Assembly (NCBI RefSeq): GCF_002287065.1
Contig: NZ_NSJZ01000002.1
Span: 124,001-188,000 of the forward strand
Length of the DNA stretch: 64,000 bases
Direction of reading: 5' to 3'
Source: Paracoccus salipaludis
GTDB lineage: Bacteria > Pseudomonadota > Alphaproteobacteria > Rhodobacterales > Rhodobacteraceae
Shown: in pieces, positions 29,644 through 37,193 of the stretch
Layout of the letters: the number at the start of each line of letters is the position of its first letter
How positions within the stretch are numbered: position 1 is the first letter of the stretch
Made by a program: the position numbers and the translations under genes
The notes under the pieces: model-generated
What the model saw: the letters and a program-made list of their open reading frames with translations, nothing else
Database searches by the model: none
What the model was told of the DNA's origin: nothing

Positions 29644-29989
29644 AATGTGAGAGTTTTGCAACACTCAACTCGGGCCCGGCTTTGCCTTGTGCAGCCGGGC
29701 CTGTTGCAACGCGGGGCGCAGCCCGGTTGCGAAAGCGTCGCCTCGCGGTTGCGCAAGCCTTTGTCAAAGCATCAGTCTTTCGGCTTTGCCGCGTGTTTTT
29801 CCTCTGGCCTGTAGCCGAGTGTTCTGGAATGCTGGCGGGTTCCATCACGATCCTGTGAGAATCGCGGGTGGACCCCGAAGTCTTTACGCCCGGGCACCCG
29901 ATCCCTAGACCGGGCACCCGATCCCTAGATCGGCGTTGTATCACCGAGCGGCCCGGACGAGTGGTCGCAAAAGGATCGAGAGGCTCAGA
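29644..29989. other. Gene-free leader of the DUF481 gene with hairpin and tandem repeat
   Basis: No convincing gene. It contains an imperfect palindrome centred on TTGCAA (29650-29667) and a 9-base stem (29673-29681 with 29693-29701) framed by TTGCAA at 29656 and 29704. A 20-base unit is repeated exactly in tandem at 29890-29909 and 29910-29929, ending 60 bases before the outer-membrane protein start. A long 5' leader or promoter-proximal regulatory region is likely. Confidence 0.5.
29890..29929. repeat. 20-base tandem duplication
   Basis: Two back-to-back identical 20-base units (29890-29909 and 29910-29929), each containing CGGGCACCCGATCCCTAGA. The CGGGCACCCG part is itself a near-palindrome. 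Upstream of the DUF481 gene. Confidence 0.7.
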
Positions 29990-30925
29990 ATGAAGAAAAT
30001 TTCCCTTCTCGCCAGCGCATCTGCCCTGGCCTTCGTGATCGGCGCGCCGGCCTTCGCGCAGACCGAGTTCGCCCCGGGTGCGAACGTTATCGGCGCGGGC
30101 AACATCAACGACCAGATCACCGACGTGGAAGACGCCGTCCAGGACGATTTCGACCGTTCGCAGGACGCCGCCCGCTTCGGTCCCGCCGACCGCCAGACCG
30201 GCCTGTTCGGCTCGGTCGCGCTGTCCTACGCCGGCCGCACCGGCAACGACGAGAACCAGGACTTCAGCCTGGCTGGCCGTTTGTCGCACAACGCCGGGCA
30301 GTTCCAGCAGTCCGTCGGCCTTCTGCTGGAATACGGCGAAGATGACAACGGCGACGTCGACACCGAGCGCACCTCGGTCATCTATGACGCCAACTACTAC
30401 TTCAACGACCAGTTCTATGCCTTCGCCCTCGGTCGCCTGTCGACCGACTCGCTGGCAGGGGACATCGACGGGCTGTCGGATGACCAGGACTACTCGGACC
30501 TGGACGGCAACCTGAAGCGCGACGCCTTCTTCGGCGTGGGTCCGGGCTACCGGATCTTCAACAGCGACTCGACCGCATGGCGCGTCCAGGCCGGCGTGGG
30601 CATCCGCTACACCAAGCGGTTCGAGGTCCTGACCACGGACCCGATCGACCCGCTGCTGGGCACCGGCGAGTTCGAGTCGGACACCGACACCGGCTACATC
30701 GTGTCGTCGCGCTTCTACCACAAGTTCAACGACCAGTTCTTCCTGACCAACGACACCGACTACCTGACCTCGGACGTCAACGATGTCGCCACGAACGAAC
30801 TGGGCCTGAACTTCCGCATGGCGGAGAGCTTCTCGACCCGCGTGTCCTACAAGACCGAGTATGTGTCGGATCGTGCGATCCGCACCGACAACACGCTGGG
30901 CGTTTCGCTCGTCTACGGCTTCTGA
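29990..30925 (+). CDS. DUF481-family outer-membrane protein
   Basis: 311 residues. A Sec signal peptide ends at PAFAQ (about residue 23). A Gly/Asp/Tyr-rich body follows with regular amphipathic strands, ending in VSLVYGF, a typical outer-membrane beta-barrel terminus. The strand pattern matches DUF481 (YdiY, salt-induced outer-membrane protein). Acidic, Asp-rich loops may bind cations. The ATG at 29990 follows GAGAGGCTCAG. Strong codon bias and two downstream terminators suggest high expression. Confidence 0.8.
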   Translation: MKKISLLASASALAFVIGAPAFAQTEFAPGANVIGAGNINDQITDVEDAVQDDFDRSQDAARFGPADRQTGLFGSVALSYAGRTGNDENQDFSLAGRLSHNAGQFQQSVGLLLEYGEDDNGDVDTERTSVIYDANYYFNDQFYAFALGRLSTDSLAGDIDGLSDDQDYSDLDGNLKRDAFFGVGPGYRIFNSDSTAWRVQAGVGIRYTKRFEVLTTDPIDPLLGTGEFESDTDTGYIVSSRFYHKFNDQFFLTNDTDYLTSDVNDVATNELGLNFRMAESFSTRVSYKTEYVSDRAIRTDNTLGVSLVYGF

Positions 30926-30952
30926 TTTTTCCCGATTGGAAGTCTCTCTGGG

Positions 30953-30980
30953 AAGGGGGCGGTCGCAAGGCCGCCCCCTT
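30953..30980 (+). terminator. Terminator of the DUF481 gene
   Basis: Ten-base perfect arms (30953-30962 and 30971-30980) around an 8-base loop, with TTCTTCCT following. Located 27 bases past the stop codon. Confidence 0.75.
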
Positions 30981-31003
30981 CTTCCTGCGGCGGGAACCAA
31001 CGG

Positions 31004-31144
31004 AAAAAGGCCGCCCCCGAGGGGCGGCCTTTTGGACGTGGCGGGAACCGCAGCGACCGTGCCGGCGCAGGTTCCCCCGAAAGCCTGGATATCCAGGTGG
31101 GTGCCGGGTAACAGGACCAGGGCCCTGACAGAGCCAGCCCCCTC
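31004..31144 (-). ncRNA. ssrS: Probable 6S RNA
   Basis: Minus-strand transcript candidate of about 140 bases. It has a well-spaced promoter at its 5' side and a strong intrinsic terminator at its 3' end, and no open reading frame fits. The sequence contains GTTACCCGGCACCCACCTGG followed by ATATCCAGG (a CCTGG/CCAGG hairpin), which I recall as characteristic of alphaproteobacterial 6S RNA. A second stem pairs GGGAACC with GGTTCCC. 6S RNA binds the housekeeping sigma-70 holoenzyme. The identification rests on recognition, not a covariance search; ends are approximate. Confidence 0.6.
31005..31033. terminator. Bidirectional terminator
   Basis: Perfect 13-base arms (31005-31017 and 31021-31033) around a 3-base loop, with A-runs on one side and T-runs on the other. 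It can end both plus-strand read-through from the DUF481 gene and the minus-strand small RNA. Confidence 0.85.
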
Positions 31145-31150
31145 GGAGAA

Positions 31151-31179
31151 GTTATAGGCCAGTGGGAAAAATGGCCGAA
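31151..31179 (-). promoter_or_regulatory. Promoter of the small RNA
   Basis: On the minus strand TTCGGC (31174-31179) and TATAAC (31151-31156) are 17 bases apart. This would start transcription near 31144. A second candidate upstream (TTGCGC, 17 bases, TACCTA) would give an RNA about 50 bases longer. Confidence 0.5.
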
Positions 31180-31300
31180 CCACGAGAAGAGCAGAAACCC
31201 GCCTGACTTCTAGGTAGGAAGGACGCGCGGGCTGCGCAAGAGTGTCCCGCACGGGCACGCGCGCTTGCGGGATGTTTCCGCTTCGTTCATGGTGGCGCGC

Positions 31301-31771
31301 ATGAATGACGACCTTTCCCCTTCCGTCGACCTGCTGCCCGCCCAGCCCGGCCACCGGCTGGCGCGGGGCGTGGCGCGGATGCTGCTGGCCTCGGGTCACG
31401 CGCCGCTGCTGGAATTCGTGCCCGCGCCCGGCCTGCGGGTGGACGTGATTTCGGTCGCGCCCTCGGGCGAGATCTGGATCGTCGAATGCAAGAGCTGCCG
31501 CGCGGATTTCGTGGGCGACCGCAAGTGGCAGGGCTACCTGGAATGGTGCGACCGCTTCTTCTGGGCGACCGACTGCGATTTCCCGGTCGAACTGCTGCCC
31601 GAGGACAGCGGGCTGATGGTCGCGGACCCTTACGGCGCGGAACTGGCGCGGATGGCGCCCGTGGCGAAGCTGGCTGCCGCGCGCCGCGCGCGGGTGCTGC
31701 GCGACATCGCGCGGGTCGCGGCCTGCCGGCTGGTGCGGGTGAACGATCCGGGGGCATTCGCCGACGGCTAG
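31301..31771 (+). CDS. mmcB: MmcB-family DNA repair protein
   Basis: 156 residues. Restriction-endonuclease-like fold with a visible PD-(D/E)XK-type core: LRVDVISVAPSGEIWIVECK, where Asp and Glu-x-Lys are the expected metal-binding residues. MmcB proteins help survive mitomycin C cross-link damage in Caulobacter and are usually SOS-linked. The ATG at 31301 is chosen; an in-frame ATG at 31289 would add four residues. Followed within 30 bases by a terminator with TTTCTT. Confidence 0.82.
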   Translation: MNDDLSPSVDLLPAQPGHRLARGVARMLLASGHAPLLEFVPAPGLRVDVISVAPSGEIWIVECKSCRADFVGDRKWQGYLEWCDRFFWATDCDFPVELLPEDSGLMVADPYGAELARMAPVAKLAAARRARVLRDIARVAACRLVRVNDPGAFADG

Positions 31772-31799
31772 AAGGGGCCTTCGCCCCCGCACGGGGCGC

Positions 31800-31821
31800 G
31801 GCCGCTACTGCGGCCTTTCTT
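31800..31821 (+). terminator. Terminator of mmcB
   Basis: Arms GGCCGC (31800-31805) and GCGGCC (31810-31815) around loop TACT, followed by TTTCTT. A weaker 5-base hairpin precedes it at 31774-31787. Confidence 0.7.
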
Positions 31822-31895
31822 GCGGGAAACAGTCCGCTCGACTGCCTTCCGGGCGCTTGGAAGCCCCCATGGCATTGCCGTCAGGAAGAACAGGC

Positions 31896-32135
31896 TCAGC
31901 GCCGCGCCGGGCCCTTGGGGCGGGGCTTGTCGGACTTGGGCTTCGCGCCCTGGCCGATCTCGCGCGCGGCTTCGGCGGCGGCCAGCAGCTCCTCGGCGAT
32001 CTCGGTCGCCTCGTCGGGATCGAAATCCAGCGGCAGCTCGATCCCCTCGCCCTCGACATAGATGCGGACCATCCCCAGGTCGGTCGGCCCGATCTGCAGG
32101 TTGGCGGCGATGTCGCTTTCCTTGTTGATGCTCAT
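31896..32135 (-). CDS. DUF6324 family protein
   Basis: 79-residue protein, MSINKESDIAANLQIGPTD at the start. It has an acidic middle (DFDPDEATEIAEELLAAAEAA) predicted helical and a basic Lys/Pro tail. I recall it as a short conserved Rhodobacteraceae family (DUF6324) of unknown function. The ATG at 32135 was chosen over the longer frame from 32210. Converges on mmcB; tRNA-His lies on the other side. Confidence 0.75.
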   Translation of the reverse strand: MSINKESDIAANLQIGPTDLGMVRIYVEGEGIELPLDFDPDEATEIAEELLAAAEAAREIGQGAKPKSDKPRPKGPARR

Positions 32136-32243
32136 CGCACGATCCCTTGCGCAGCTTGACGCCGCAAGGTCTAGCCGACTGCGCCCGCTTCCGGCAAGAT
32201 GCGCTTGCATCGGCCGCCGCGACGATCTATCTGCTGCGCCTGT

Positions 32244-32320
32244 GCCGCCTTAGCTCAGTTGGTTAGAGCGCTGGATTGTGGATCCAGAGGTCCCCCGTTC
32301 GAGCCGGGGAGGCGGTACCA
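32244..32320 (+). tRNA. tRNA-His (GTG)
   Basis: 77 bases including an encoded CCA. Acceptor arms GCCGCCT/AGGCGGT, D-stem GCTC/GAGC, anticodon arm CTGGA-TTGTGGA-TCCAG with anticodon GTG, variable AGGTC, T-arm CCCCG/CGGGG. With a normal 7-base acceptor stem there is no G-1 opposite C73; the discriminator is A73 and the first pair is G1-U72. This matches the atypical tRNA-His reported for a group of alphaproteobacteria. Confidence 0.95.
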
Positions 32321-32393
32321 CCTTCCAGCCTTTACGCTTTTGCCCGGGACCGCTAGCAGGCGGCGATTCCCTGTGACCGCTGGAGCCTGCCGG

Positions 32394-33095
32394 ATGACCG
32401 ACACCCCTGATTCGCCATCCGAACGCAAGCGCGGCTCGGGCGCGCGGCTGGTTTATGACGCCCTGCGCGACGAGATCCTGGAACTGGTCCTGCCCCCCGG
32501 CACTCCCATTGACGAGGTCGCACTGGCGGAACGCTTCGGCATGTCGCGCACCCCCATCCGCGAGGCGCTGCTGCGGCTGGCGGGCGAGGGGCTGGTCGAG
32601 ACGCTGCCCAACCGCTCGGCCATCGTGGCCAACATCGACTTCCTGAACCTGCACCACTTCTTCGACGCGATGACGCTGATGTATCGCGTGACGACGCGGC
32701 TGGCCGCGCTGAACCGCAGCGATGCGGACCTTGCCGCCATCCGCGCCCGCCAGGCGCAGTTCGCGGCGGCCGTCGAGGCGCAGGATGCCCTGGCGATGAT
32801 CGCCACCAACCGCGCCTTCCATGCCGCCATCGCGGATGCGGGCGGCAACCCTTACTACATCGCCTTCTTCCTGCGCGTGCTGGACGAAGGGCGGCGCCTG
32901 CTGCGGCTGTACTACCAGTCCTACAACGACCGCCTGCCGCAAAGCATCGTGGGCGAGCACGAGGACATCATCGCCGCCATCGAGGCGGGCGACGTCGAGC
33001 TGTGCGACCGGCTGGGCCGCGCCCATGCCGACCAGATCATCCGCCAGATCCAGTCCTTCTTCGCCCGCGACCGCCGCGAGGACCTGCCGCTGTAA
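32394..33095 (+). CDS. GntR-family regulator (FadR/FCD type) of the hydroxyproline genes
   Basis: 233 residues. The N-terminal winged helix-turn-helix contains DEVALAERFGMSRTPIREAL. The C-terminal all-helical FCD ligand domain has metal-ligand histidines typical of the family (NRAFHAAI and GEHEDIIAAI). It stands directly upstream of, and in line with, the hydroxyproline catabolic genes, and a near-palindromic TTGTCGACAC lies just after its stop. A hydroxyproline-pathway effector is inferred. Confidence 0.88.
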   Translation: MTDTPDSPSERKRGSGARLVYDALRDEILELVLPPGTPIDEVALAERFGMSRTPIREALLRLAGEGLVETLPNRSAIVANIDFLNLHHFFDAMTLMYRVTTRLAALNRSDADLAAIRARQAQFAAAVEAQDALAMIATNRAFHAAIADAGGNPYYIAFFLRVLDEGRRLLRLYYQSYNDRLPQSIVGEHEDIIAAIEAGDVELCDRLGRAHADQIIRQIQSFFARDRREDLPL

Positions 33096-33100
33096 GATTT

Positions 33101-33110
33101 TTGTCGACAC
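33101..33110. promoter_or_regulatory. Candidate GntR operator
   Basis: TTGTCGACAC is palindromic at all but its outermost pair and resembles the TTGT-N2-ACAA sites bound by FadR-type GntR proteins. It lies in the 89-base gap between the regulator and the first catabolic gene, flanked by ATTTT and AAAAT. TACAAT at 33117 may be a -10 box overlapping the control region. Confidence 0.4.
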
Positions 33111-33184
33111 GGAAAATACAATTCGGCAAGAATGCTCCTGACCACAGATTCGGGCGCGCACTCGCTTGCGCCAGAGGAGCCAGC

Positions 33185-34147
33185 ATGAAGACCGACATTT
33201 TCACCGGCGTGATCCCCGCGCTGATGACCCCCTGCACCGCCGACCGGCAGCCCGACTTCGACGCGCTGGTGCGCAAGGCGCAGGAACTGGTCGCGGCCGG
33301 CATGTCGGCGGTCGTCTACTGCGGCTCCATGGGCGACTGGCCGCTGCTGACGGATGCGCAGCGGATGGAAGGGGTGGAACGGCTCGTGAAGGCCGGGCTG
33401 CCTGTGATCGTGGGCACGGGGGCGGTGAACTCGGCCCTTGCCGCGGCCCATGCGGCCCATGCGCAGAAGGTCGGCGCGGCGGGCCTGATGGTGATTCCGC
33501 GCGTGCTGTCGCGCGGCAGCTCGCCCATCGCGCAGAAGAACCACTTCAAGGCGATCCTGTCGGCCGCGCCCGACCTGCCGGCGGTGATCTACAACAGCCC
33601 CCATTACGGCTTCGAGACCCGCGCCGACCTGTTCTTCGCCCTGCGCGCCGAGCATCCGAACCTCGTCGGCTTCAAGGAATTCGGCGGCACGAAGTCCATG
33701 ACCTACGCGGCCGAGCACATCACCAGCGCCGACCCTGACGTGATCCTCATGGCGGGCGTCGATACCGGCGTCTTCCACGGCTATGTCAAGGCGGGCGCGA
33801 CCGGCACGATCACCGGCATCGGCAACGTGATCCCGAAGGAAATCCTGCATTTCGTCGCGCTGGCCAGGGCCGCCGCCGCGGGCGACGTGAGTGCCCGGCT
33901 GCGCGCGCGCGAACTGGGCGAGGCGCTTGAGGTGCTGTCCTCCTGGGACGAGGGCACGGACCTGGTGCTGTATTACAAGCACATGATGGTCATGCAGGGC
34001 GACGCGGAATACGCGCTGCACTTCAACCCCACGGACGAGCTCAGCCCCAGCCAGCGCGCCTGGGCCGAGGCGCAGTTCAACCAGTTCCGCGCCTGGTACG
34101 CCGAATGGTGCAAGCTGCCCGGCGCCGCGCCTGGTGACTACGCCTGA
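33185..34147 (+). CDS. DHDPS/NAL-family aldolase-like enzyme, likely pyrroline-4-hydroxy-2-carboxylate deaminase
   Basis: 320-residue TIM-barrel protein of the dihydrodipicolinate synthase family. The Schiff-base lysine is in LVGFKEFGG and the tyrosine in VIYNSPHYG; the usual GTTGE loop is replaced by GSMGDW. In known hydroxyproline pathways a member of this family deaminates pyrroline-4-hydroxy-2-carboxylate to 2-oxoglutarate semialdehyde. The neighbouring epimerase and D-amino-acid oxidase support that role here. AGAGGAG precedes the ATG at 33185. Confidence 0.8.
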   Translation: MKTDIFTGVIPALMTPCTADRQPDFDALVRKAQELVAAGMSAVVYCGSMGDWPLLTDAQRMEGVERLVKAGLPVIVGTGAVNSALAAAHAAHAQKVGAAGLMVIPRVLSRGSSPIAQKNHFKAILSAAPDLPAVIYNSPHYGFETRADLFFALRAEHPNLVGFKEFGGTKSMTYAAEHITSADPDVILMAGVDTGVFHGYVKAGATGTITGIGNVIPKEILHFVALARAAAAGDVSARLRARELGEALEVLSSWDEGTDLVLYYKHMMVMQGDAEYALHFNPTDELSPSQRAWAEAQFNQFRAWYAEWCKLPGAAPGDYA

Positions 34148-34276
34148 GGCAGGCCGTCGATTTGCCGGGCCGATGGGGAATACTGCCGCTAATATCAGGT
34201 TGATCCGCTGCGGGTCGGGCGGGTAGCTGACGACGTCACGACGAAACGGCCAGAGAGCCAGACAGGGAGTGTTACC

Positions 34277-35086
34277 ATGAAGACCTCGATCTTCGGTGCG
34301 GCGCTGGTCGCCGCCACCGCCATCGCCGGCGCGGCCCATGCCGACAAGCTGGACGACATCATCGCCTCGGGCACGCTGCGCTGCGCGGTGGTGCTGGACT
34401 TCCCGCCGATGGGGATGCGCGACGAGCAGAACAACCCGATCGGCTTCGACGTCGACTACTGCAACGACCTTGCCAAGGCGCTGGGCGTCACCGCCGAGAT
34501 CGTGGAAACGCCCTTCCCCGAGCGCATCCCCGCGCTGATGGCGGGCCGGGTGGACGTGGGCGTCGCCTCGACCTCGGACACGCTGGAGCGCGCCAAGACC
34601 GTCGGCATGTCGATCCCCTATTATGCGTTCGAAAACGCCGTCGTCGCCCGCGAAGGCGTCGAGATGACGAACTGGGAAGGCATGAAGGGCAAGACCGTCG
34701 GCGCTACCGCCGGCACCTACGAGGCGATCTGGCTGGAAGGCAAGGTCAAGGAATGGGGCGAGGGCGAGTTCCGTCCCTACCAGACCCAGGCCGACGTCTT
34801 CCTGGCGCTGAGCCAGGGGCAGCTGGACGCCACGGTGTCCACCGTCGAGGTCGCCAATGCCAACGTCAAGTCGGGCAACTTCCCCGGCATCCGCGTCGTG
34901 GACAAGGCCCCGATGGTGCCGGACTATGTCGCCCTGTTCACGCTGCGCGAGGAATACGGCCTCATCAACTACCTGAACCTGTTCGTGAACCAGCAGGTCC
35001 GCACCGGCCGCTACAACGAGCTTTACAAGAAATGGGTGGGCGAGGGCGAGCCTGCCGACCTGACCGTGGGCCGCGTCTACCGCTGA
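34277..35086 (+). CDS. Amino-acid ABC transporter, periplasmic binding protein
   Basis: 269 residues. A signal peptide is cleaved after AHA (residue 22). The mature protein is a family 3 solute-binding protein (PF00497 type), with GTLRCAVVLDFPPMGM and NPIGFDVDYCNDLAKALGV at the start and a VDVGVASTSDTLERAK hinge region. Presumably captures hydroxyproline or a related imino acid, inferred from the cluster. It has its own 129-base upstream gap and may have a separate promoter. Confidence 0.9.
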   Translation: MKTSIFGAALVAATAIAGAAHADKLDDIIASGTLRCAVVLDFPPMGMRDEQNNPIGFDVDYCNDLAKALGVTAEIVETPFPERIPALMAGRVDVGVASTSDTLERAKTVGMSIPYYAFENAVVAREGVEMTNWEGMKGKTVGATAGTYEAIWLEGKVKEWGEGEFRPYQTQADVFLALSQGQLDATVSTVEVANANVKSGNFPGIRVVDKAPMVPDYVALFTLREEYGLINYLNLFVNQQVRTGRYNELYKKWVGEGEPADLTVGRVYR

Positions 35087-35144
35087 TTGCCCGCGCGGCG
35101 CGGGACCGGCCCGCGCCGCGCCCTTCCCACGGACAGGATTGGCC

Positions 35145-35810
35145 ATGTTCGGTTACACATTCCAGTGGAAGCAGGTGTTCGCACGCTTGCCGCAGATGCT
35201 GGACGGCGCGCTTGTCACCATGCAGATCGCCGTCCTGTCGATGGTCATCGGCATCGTGCTGGCGGTTCTGCTGACGCTGTTCCGGCAATCCGGCAGCCGT
35301 CTGTTGTCGGGGATCGCGACCGCCTGGGTCGAGATCGCGCGCAACACCCCGGCGCTGTTCCAGATCTACATGGCCCATTTCGGGCTGGGCAGCTTCGGCA
35401 TCCATCTCAGCCCCTATGTCTCGCTGCTGGTGGGCATCACCTTCAACAACGCGGGCTACCTTGCGGAAAACTTCCGCGGCGCGCTGAAGGCCATCCCCGA
35501 AACGCAGACCCGCGCAGGCCGCTCGCTGGGGATGAGCCCGCTGCAGGCCTTCCGCCACATCGTCGTGCCGCAGATGCTGCGCATCGCCTTCCTGCCGATG
35601 ACGAACCAGATGGTCTGGGCGGTGCTGATGACCTCGCTGGGCGTGACCGTGGGGATGAACACCGACCTGTTCGGCGTCACGCAGGACCTCAACGCGCTGA
35701 CCTTCCGCACCTTCGAGCTGTTCGCCGTCGCGGCCGTCATCTTCTATCTGATCGTCAAGGTGATCCAGACGGCCGCGCGGCTGATCGCCTGGCGCCTGTT
35801 CCGGTACTGA
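35145..35810 (+). CDS. Amino-acid ABC transporter permease 1
   Basis: 221 residues, about five transmembrane helices. The HisM/GlnP-type permease motif is present (ARNTPALFQIYMAHFGLG near residue 66) and the EAA-like loop is ENFRGALKAIPETQTRAGRS followed by LGMS. The ATG at 35145 has AGGA six bases upstream; a TTG at 35139 is also in frame. Inner-membrane partner of the second permease. Confidence 0.9.
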   Translation: MFGYTFQWKQVFARLPQMLDGALVTMQIAVLSMVIGIVLAVLLTLFRQSGSRLLSGIATAWVEIARNTPALFQIYMAHFGLGSFGIHLSPYVSLLVGITFNNAGYLAENFRGALKAIPETQTRAGRSLGMSPLQAFRHIVVPQMLRIAFLPMTNQMVWAVLMTSLGVTVGMNTDLFGVTQDLNALTFRTFELFAVAAVIFYLIVKVIQTAARLIAWRLFRY

Positions 35811-35823
35811 GGGGGCCACGCGC

Positions 35824-36477
35824 ATGTTCGACACGGCCCTGACAGCCGCCGACCTCCTGTTCCTGGCCAAGGGGGCCGGCGTCACCATCCTCGTCACCCT
35901 GATCTCGGTGGCGCTGGGCACCCTTCTGGGGATCGTCTTCGGCGTCATCCGCTATCAGGTCGGCCCTTGGTGGGCGGCGCCCCTGACCTTCGTGCTGGAT
36001 GTCTTCCGCTCGGTCCCGCTGCTGATCCAGCTTGTGCTGGCCAACGCCTTCCTGGGCGTCGTGCTGAAGCTGCGCATGTCGGGCTTCACCGTCGCCTGCG
36101 GGGTGCTGACCATGTACACCGCCGCCTATTGCGCCGAGATCGTGCGCGGCGGCATCGAGGCCGTGCCCATGAACACCCGCCGCGCGGCGCGGTCGCTGGG
36201 CATGACCTGGCGGCAGGACATGACCAGCATCGTCATGCCTTTGGCGACCCGCGTGGCGCTGCCGTCGTGGATCGGCCTGGCTCTGGGCGTCATGAAGGAC
36301 TCGGCCCTCGTCTATGTCGTGCAGGTGACGGAGCTGCTGAAATCCACGCAGATCCTCATCACCCGCCTGCAAGAGCCGCTGTTCCTGCTGATGATCTGCG
36401 GCGCCTTCTATTTCCTCATCAGCTTCCCGCTGGCCCGGCTTGGCGGCTATCTTGAAAGGCGCTGGACCAATGATTGA
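35824..36477 (+). CDS. Amino-acid ABC transporter permease 2
   Basis: 217 residues with about five transmembrane helices and the family loop CAEIVRGGIEAVPMNTRRAA followed by RSLGM, which docks onto the ATPase. FRSVPLLIQLVLANAF is the typical polar-amino-acid permease N-terminal motif. Starts 13 bases after permease 1 and overlaps the ATPase gene by 8 bases. Confidence 0.9.
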   Translation: MFDTALTAADLLFLAKGAGVTILVTLISVALGTLLGIVFGVIRYQVGPWWAAPLTFVLDVFRSVPLLIQLVLANAFLGVVLKLRMSGFTVACGVLTMYTAAYCAEIVRGGIEAVPMNTRRAARSLGMTWRQDMTSIVMPLATRVALPSWIGLALGVMKDSALVYVVQVTELLKSTQILITRLQEPLFLLMICGAFYFLISFPLARLGGYLERRWTND

Positions 36478-37192
36478 GATCGAGAACGTCCGCAAATCCT
36501 TCGGCTCGCTCGAGGTGCTGAAGGGCATCGACCTGACCGTGGACAAGGGCGAGGTGCTGACGGTGATCGGCGGCTCGGGGTCGGGCAAGTCGACGCTGCT
36601 GACCTGCATCAACGGGCTGGAACCCATCAACGGCGGCCGCATCGTCGTGGACGGGATCGAGGTCCACGCCAAGTCCACCAACCTCAACAAGCTGCGCCAG
36701 AAGATCGGCATCGTCTTCCAGCAGTTCAACGCCTTCCCCCACCTGACGGTGCTGGAGAACGTGACCCTTGCCCCCCGCAAGGTGCTGGGCATGTCCAAGG
36801 CCCAGGCCGAGGAGATCGCCGTCAGGCAGTTGTCCCACGTGGGCCTGGGCGACAAGCTGGGCGTCTATCCGACGCGCATGTCAGGCGGCCAGCAGCAGCG
36901 CATGGCGATCGCCCGCGCGCTGGCGATGTCGCCGTCCTACATGCTGTTCGACGAGGTGACATCCGCCCTCGACCCCATGCTGGTGGGCGAGGTGCTGGAC
37001 ACGCTGCGGATGCTCGCGTCCGAGGGCATGACCATGATCTGCGTCACGCACGAGATGAAGTTCGCGCGCGAGGTGTCCGACCGCGTGGCCTTCTTTCATA
37101 AGGGCGTCATGGCCGAGATCGCGCCGCCGGCCGAACTGTTCGGGGCGCCCAAGGACCCCGAGCTGCAGAAGTTCCTGGCCGCGACCCACTGA
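36470..37192 (+). CDS. Amino-acid ABC transporter ATP-binding protein
   Basis: 240 residues. Walker A GGSGSGKST, Q-loop FQQFNAFPHLT, signature MSGGQQQRMAI, Walker B YMLFDEVTSALDP and H-loop THEM are all intact, in the pattern of GlnQ/HisP-type importers. The ATG at 36470 lies within the end of permease 2. The oxidase gene begins 1 base after its stop, tying uptake to catabolism. Confidence 0.93.
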   Translation: MIEIENVRKSFGSLEVLKGIDLTVDKGEVLTVIGGSGSGKSTLLTCINGLEPINGGRIVVDGIEVHAKSTNLNKLRQKIGIVFQQFNAFPHLTVLENVTLAPRKVLGMSKAQAEEIAVRQLSHVGLGDKLGVYPTRMSGGQQQRMAIARALAMSPSYMLFDEVTSALDPMLVGEVLDTLRMLASEGMTMICVTHEMKFAREVSDRVAFFHKGVMAEIAPPAELFGAPKDPELQKFLAATH

Positions 37193-37193
37193 C

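Noticed and set aside
31774..31787. Hairpin directly after mmcB as the main terminator
   Set aside because: Only five paired bases and no T-run; the next hairpin at 31800-31821 is followed by TTTCTT and is a better candidate.
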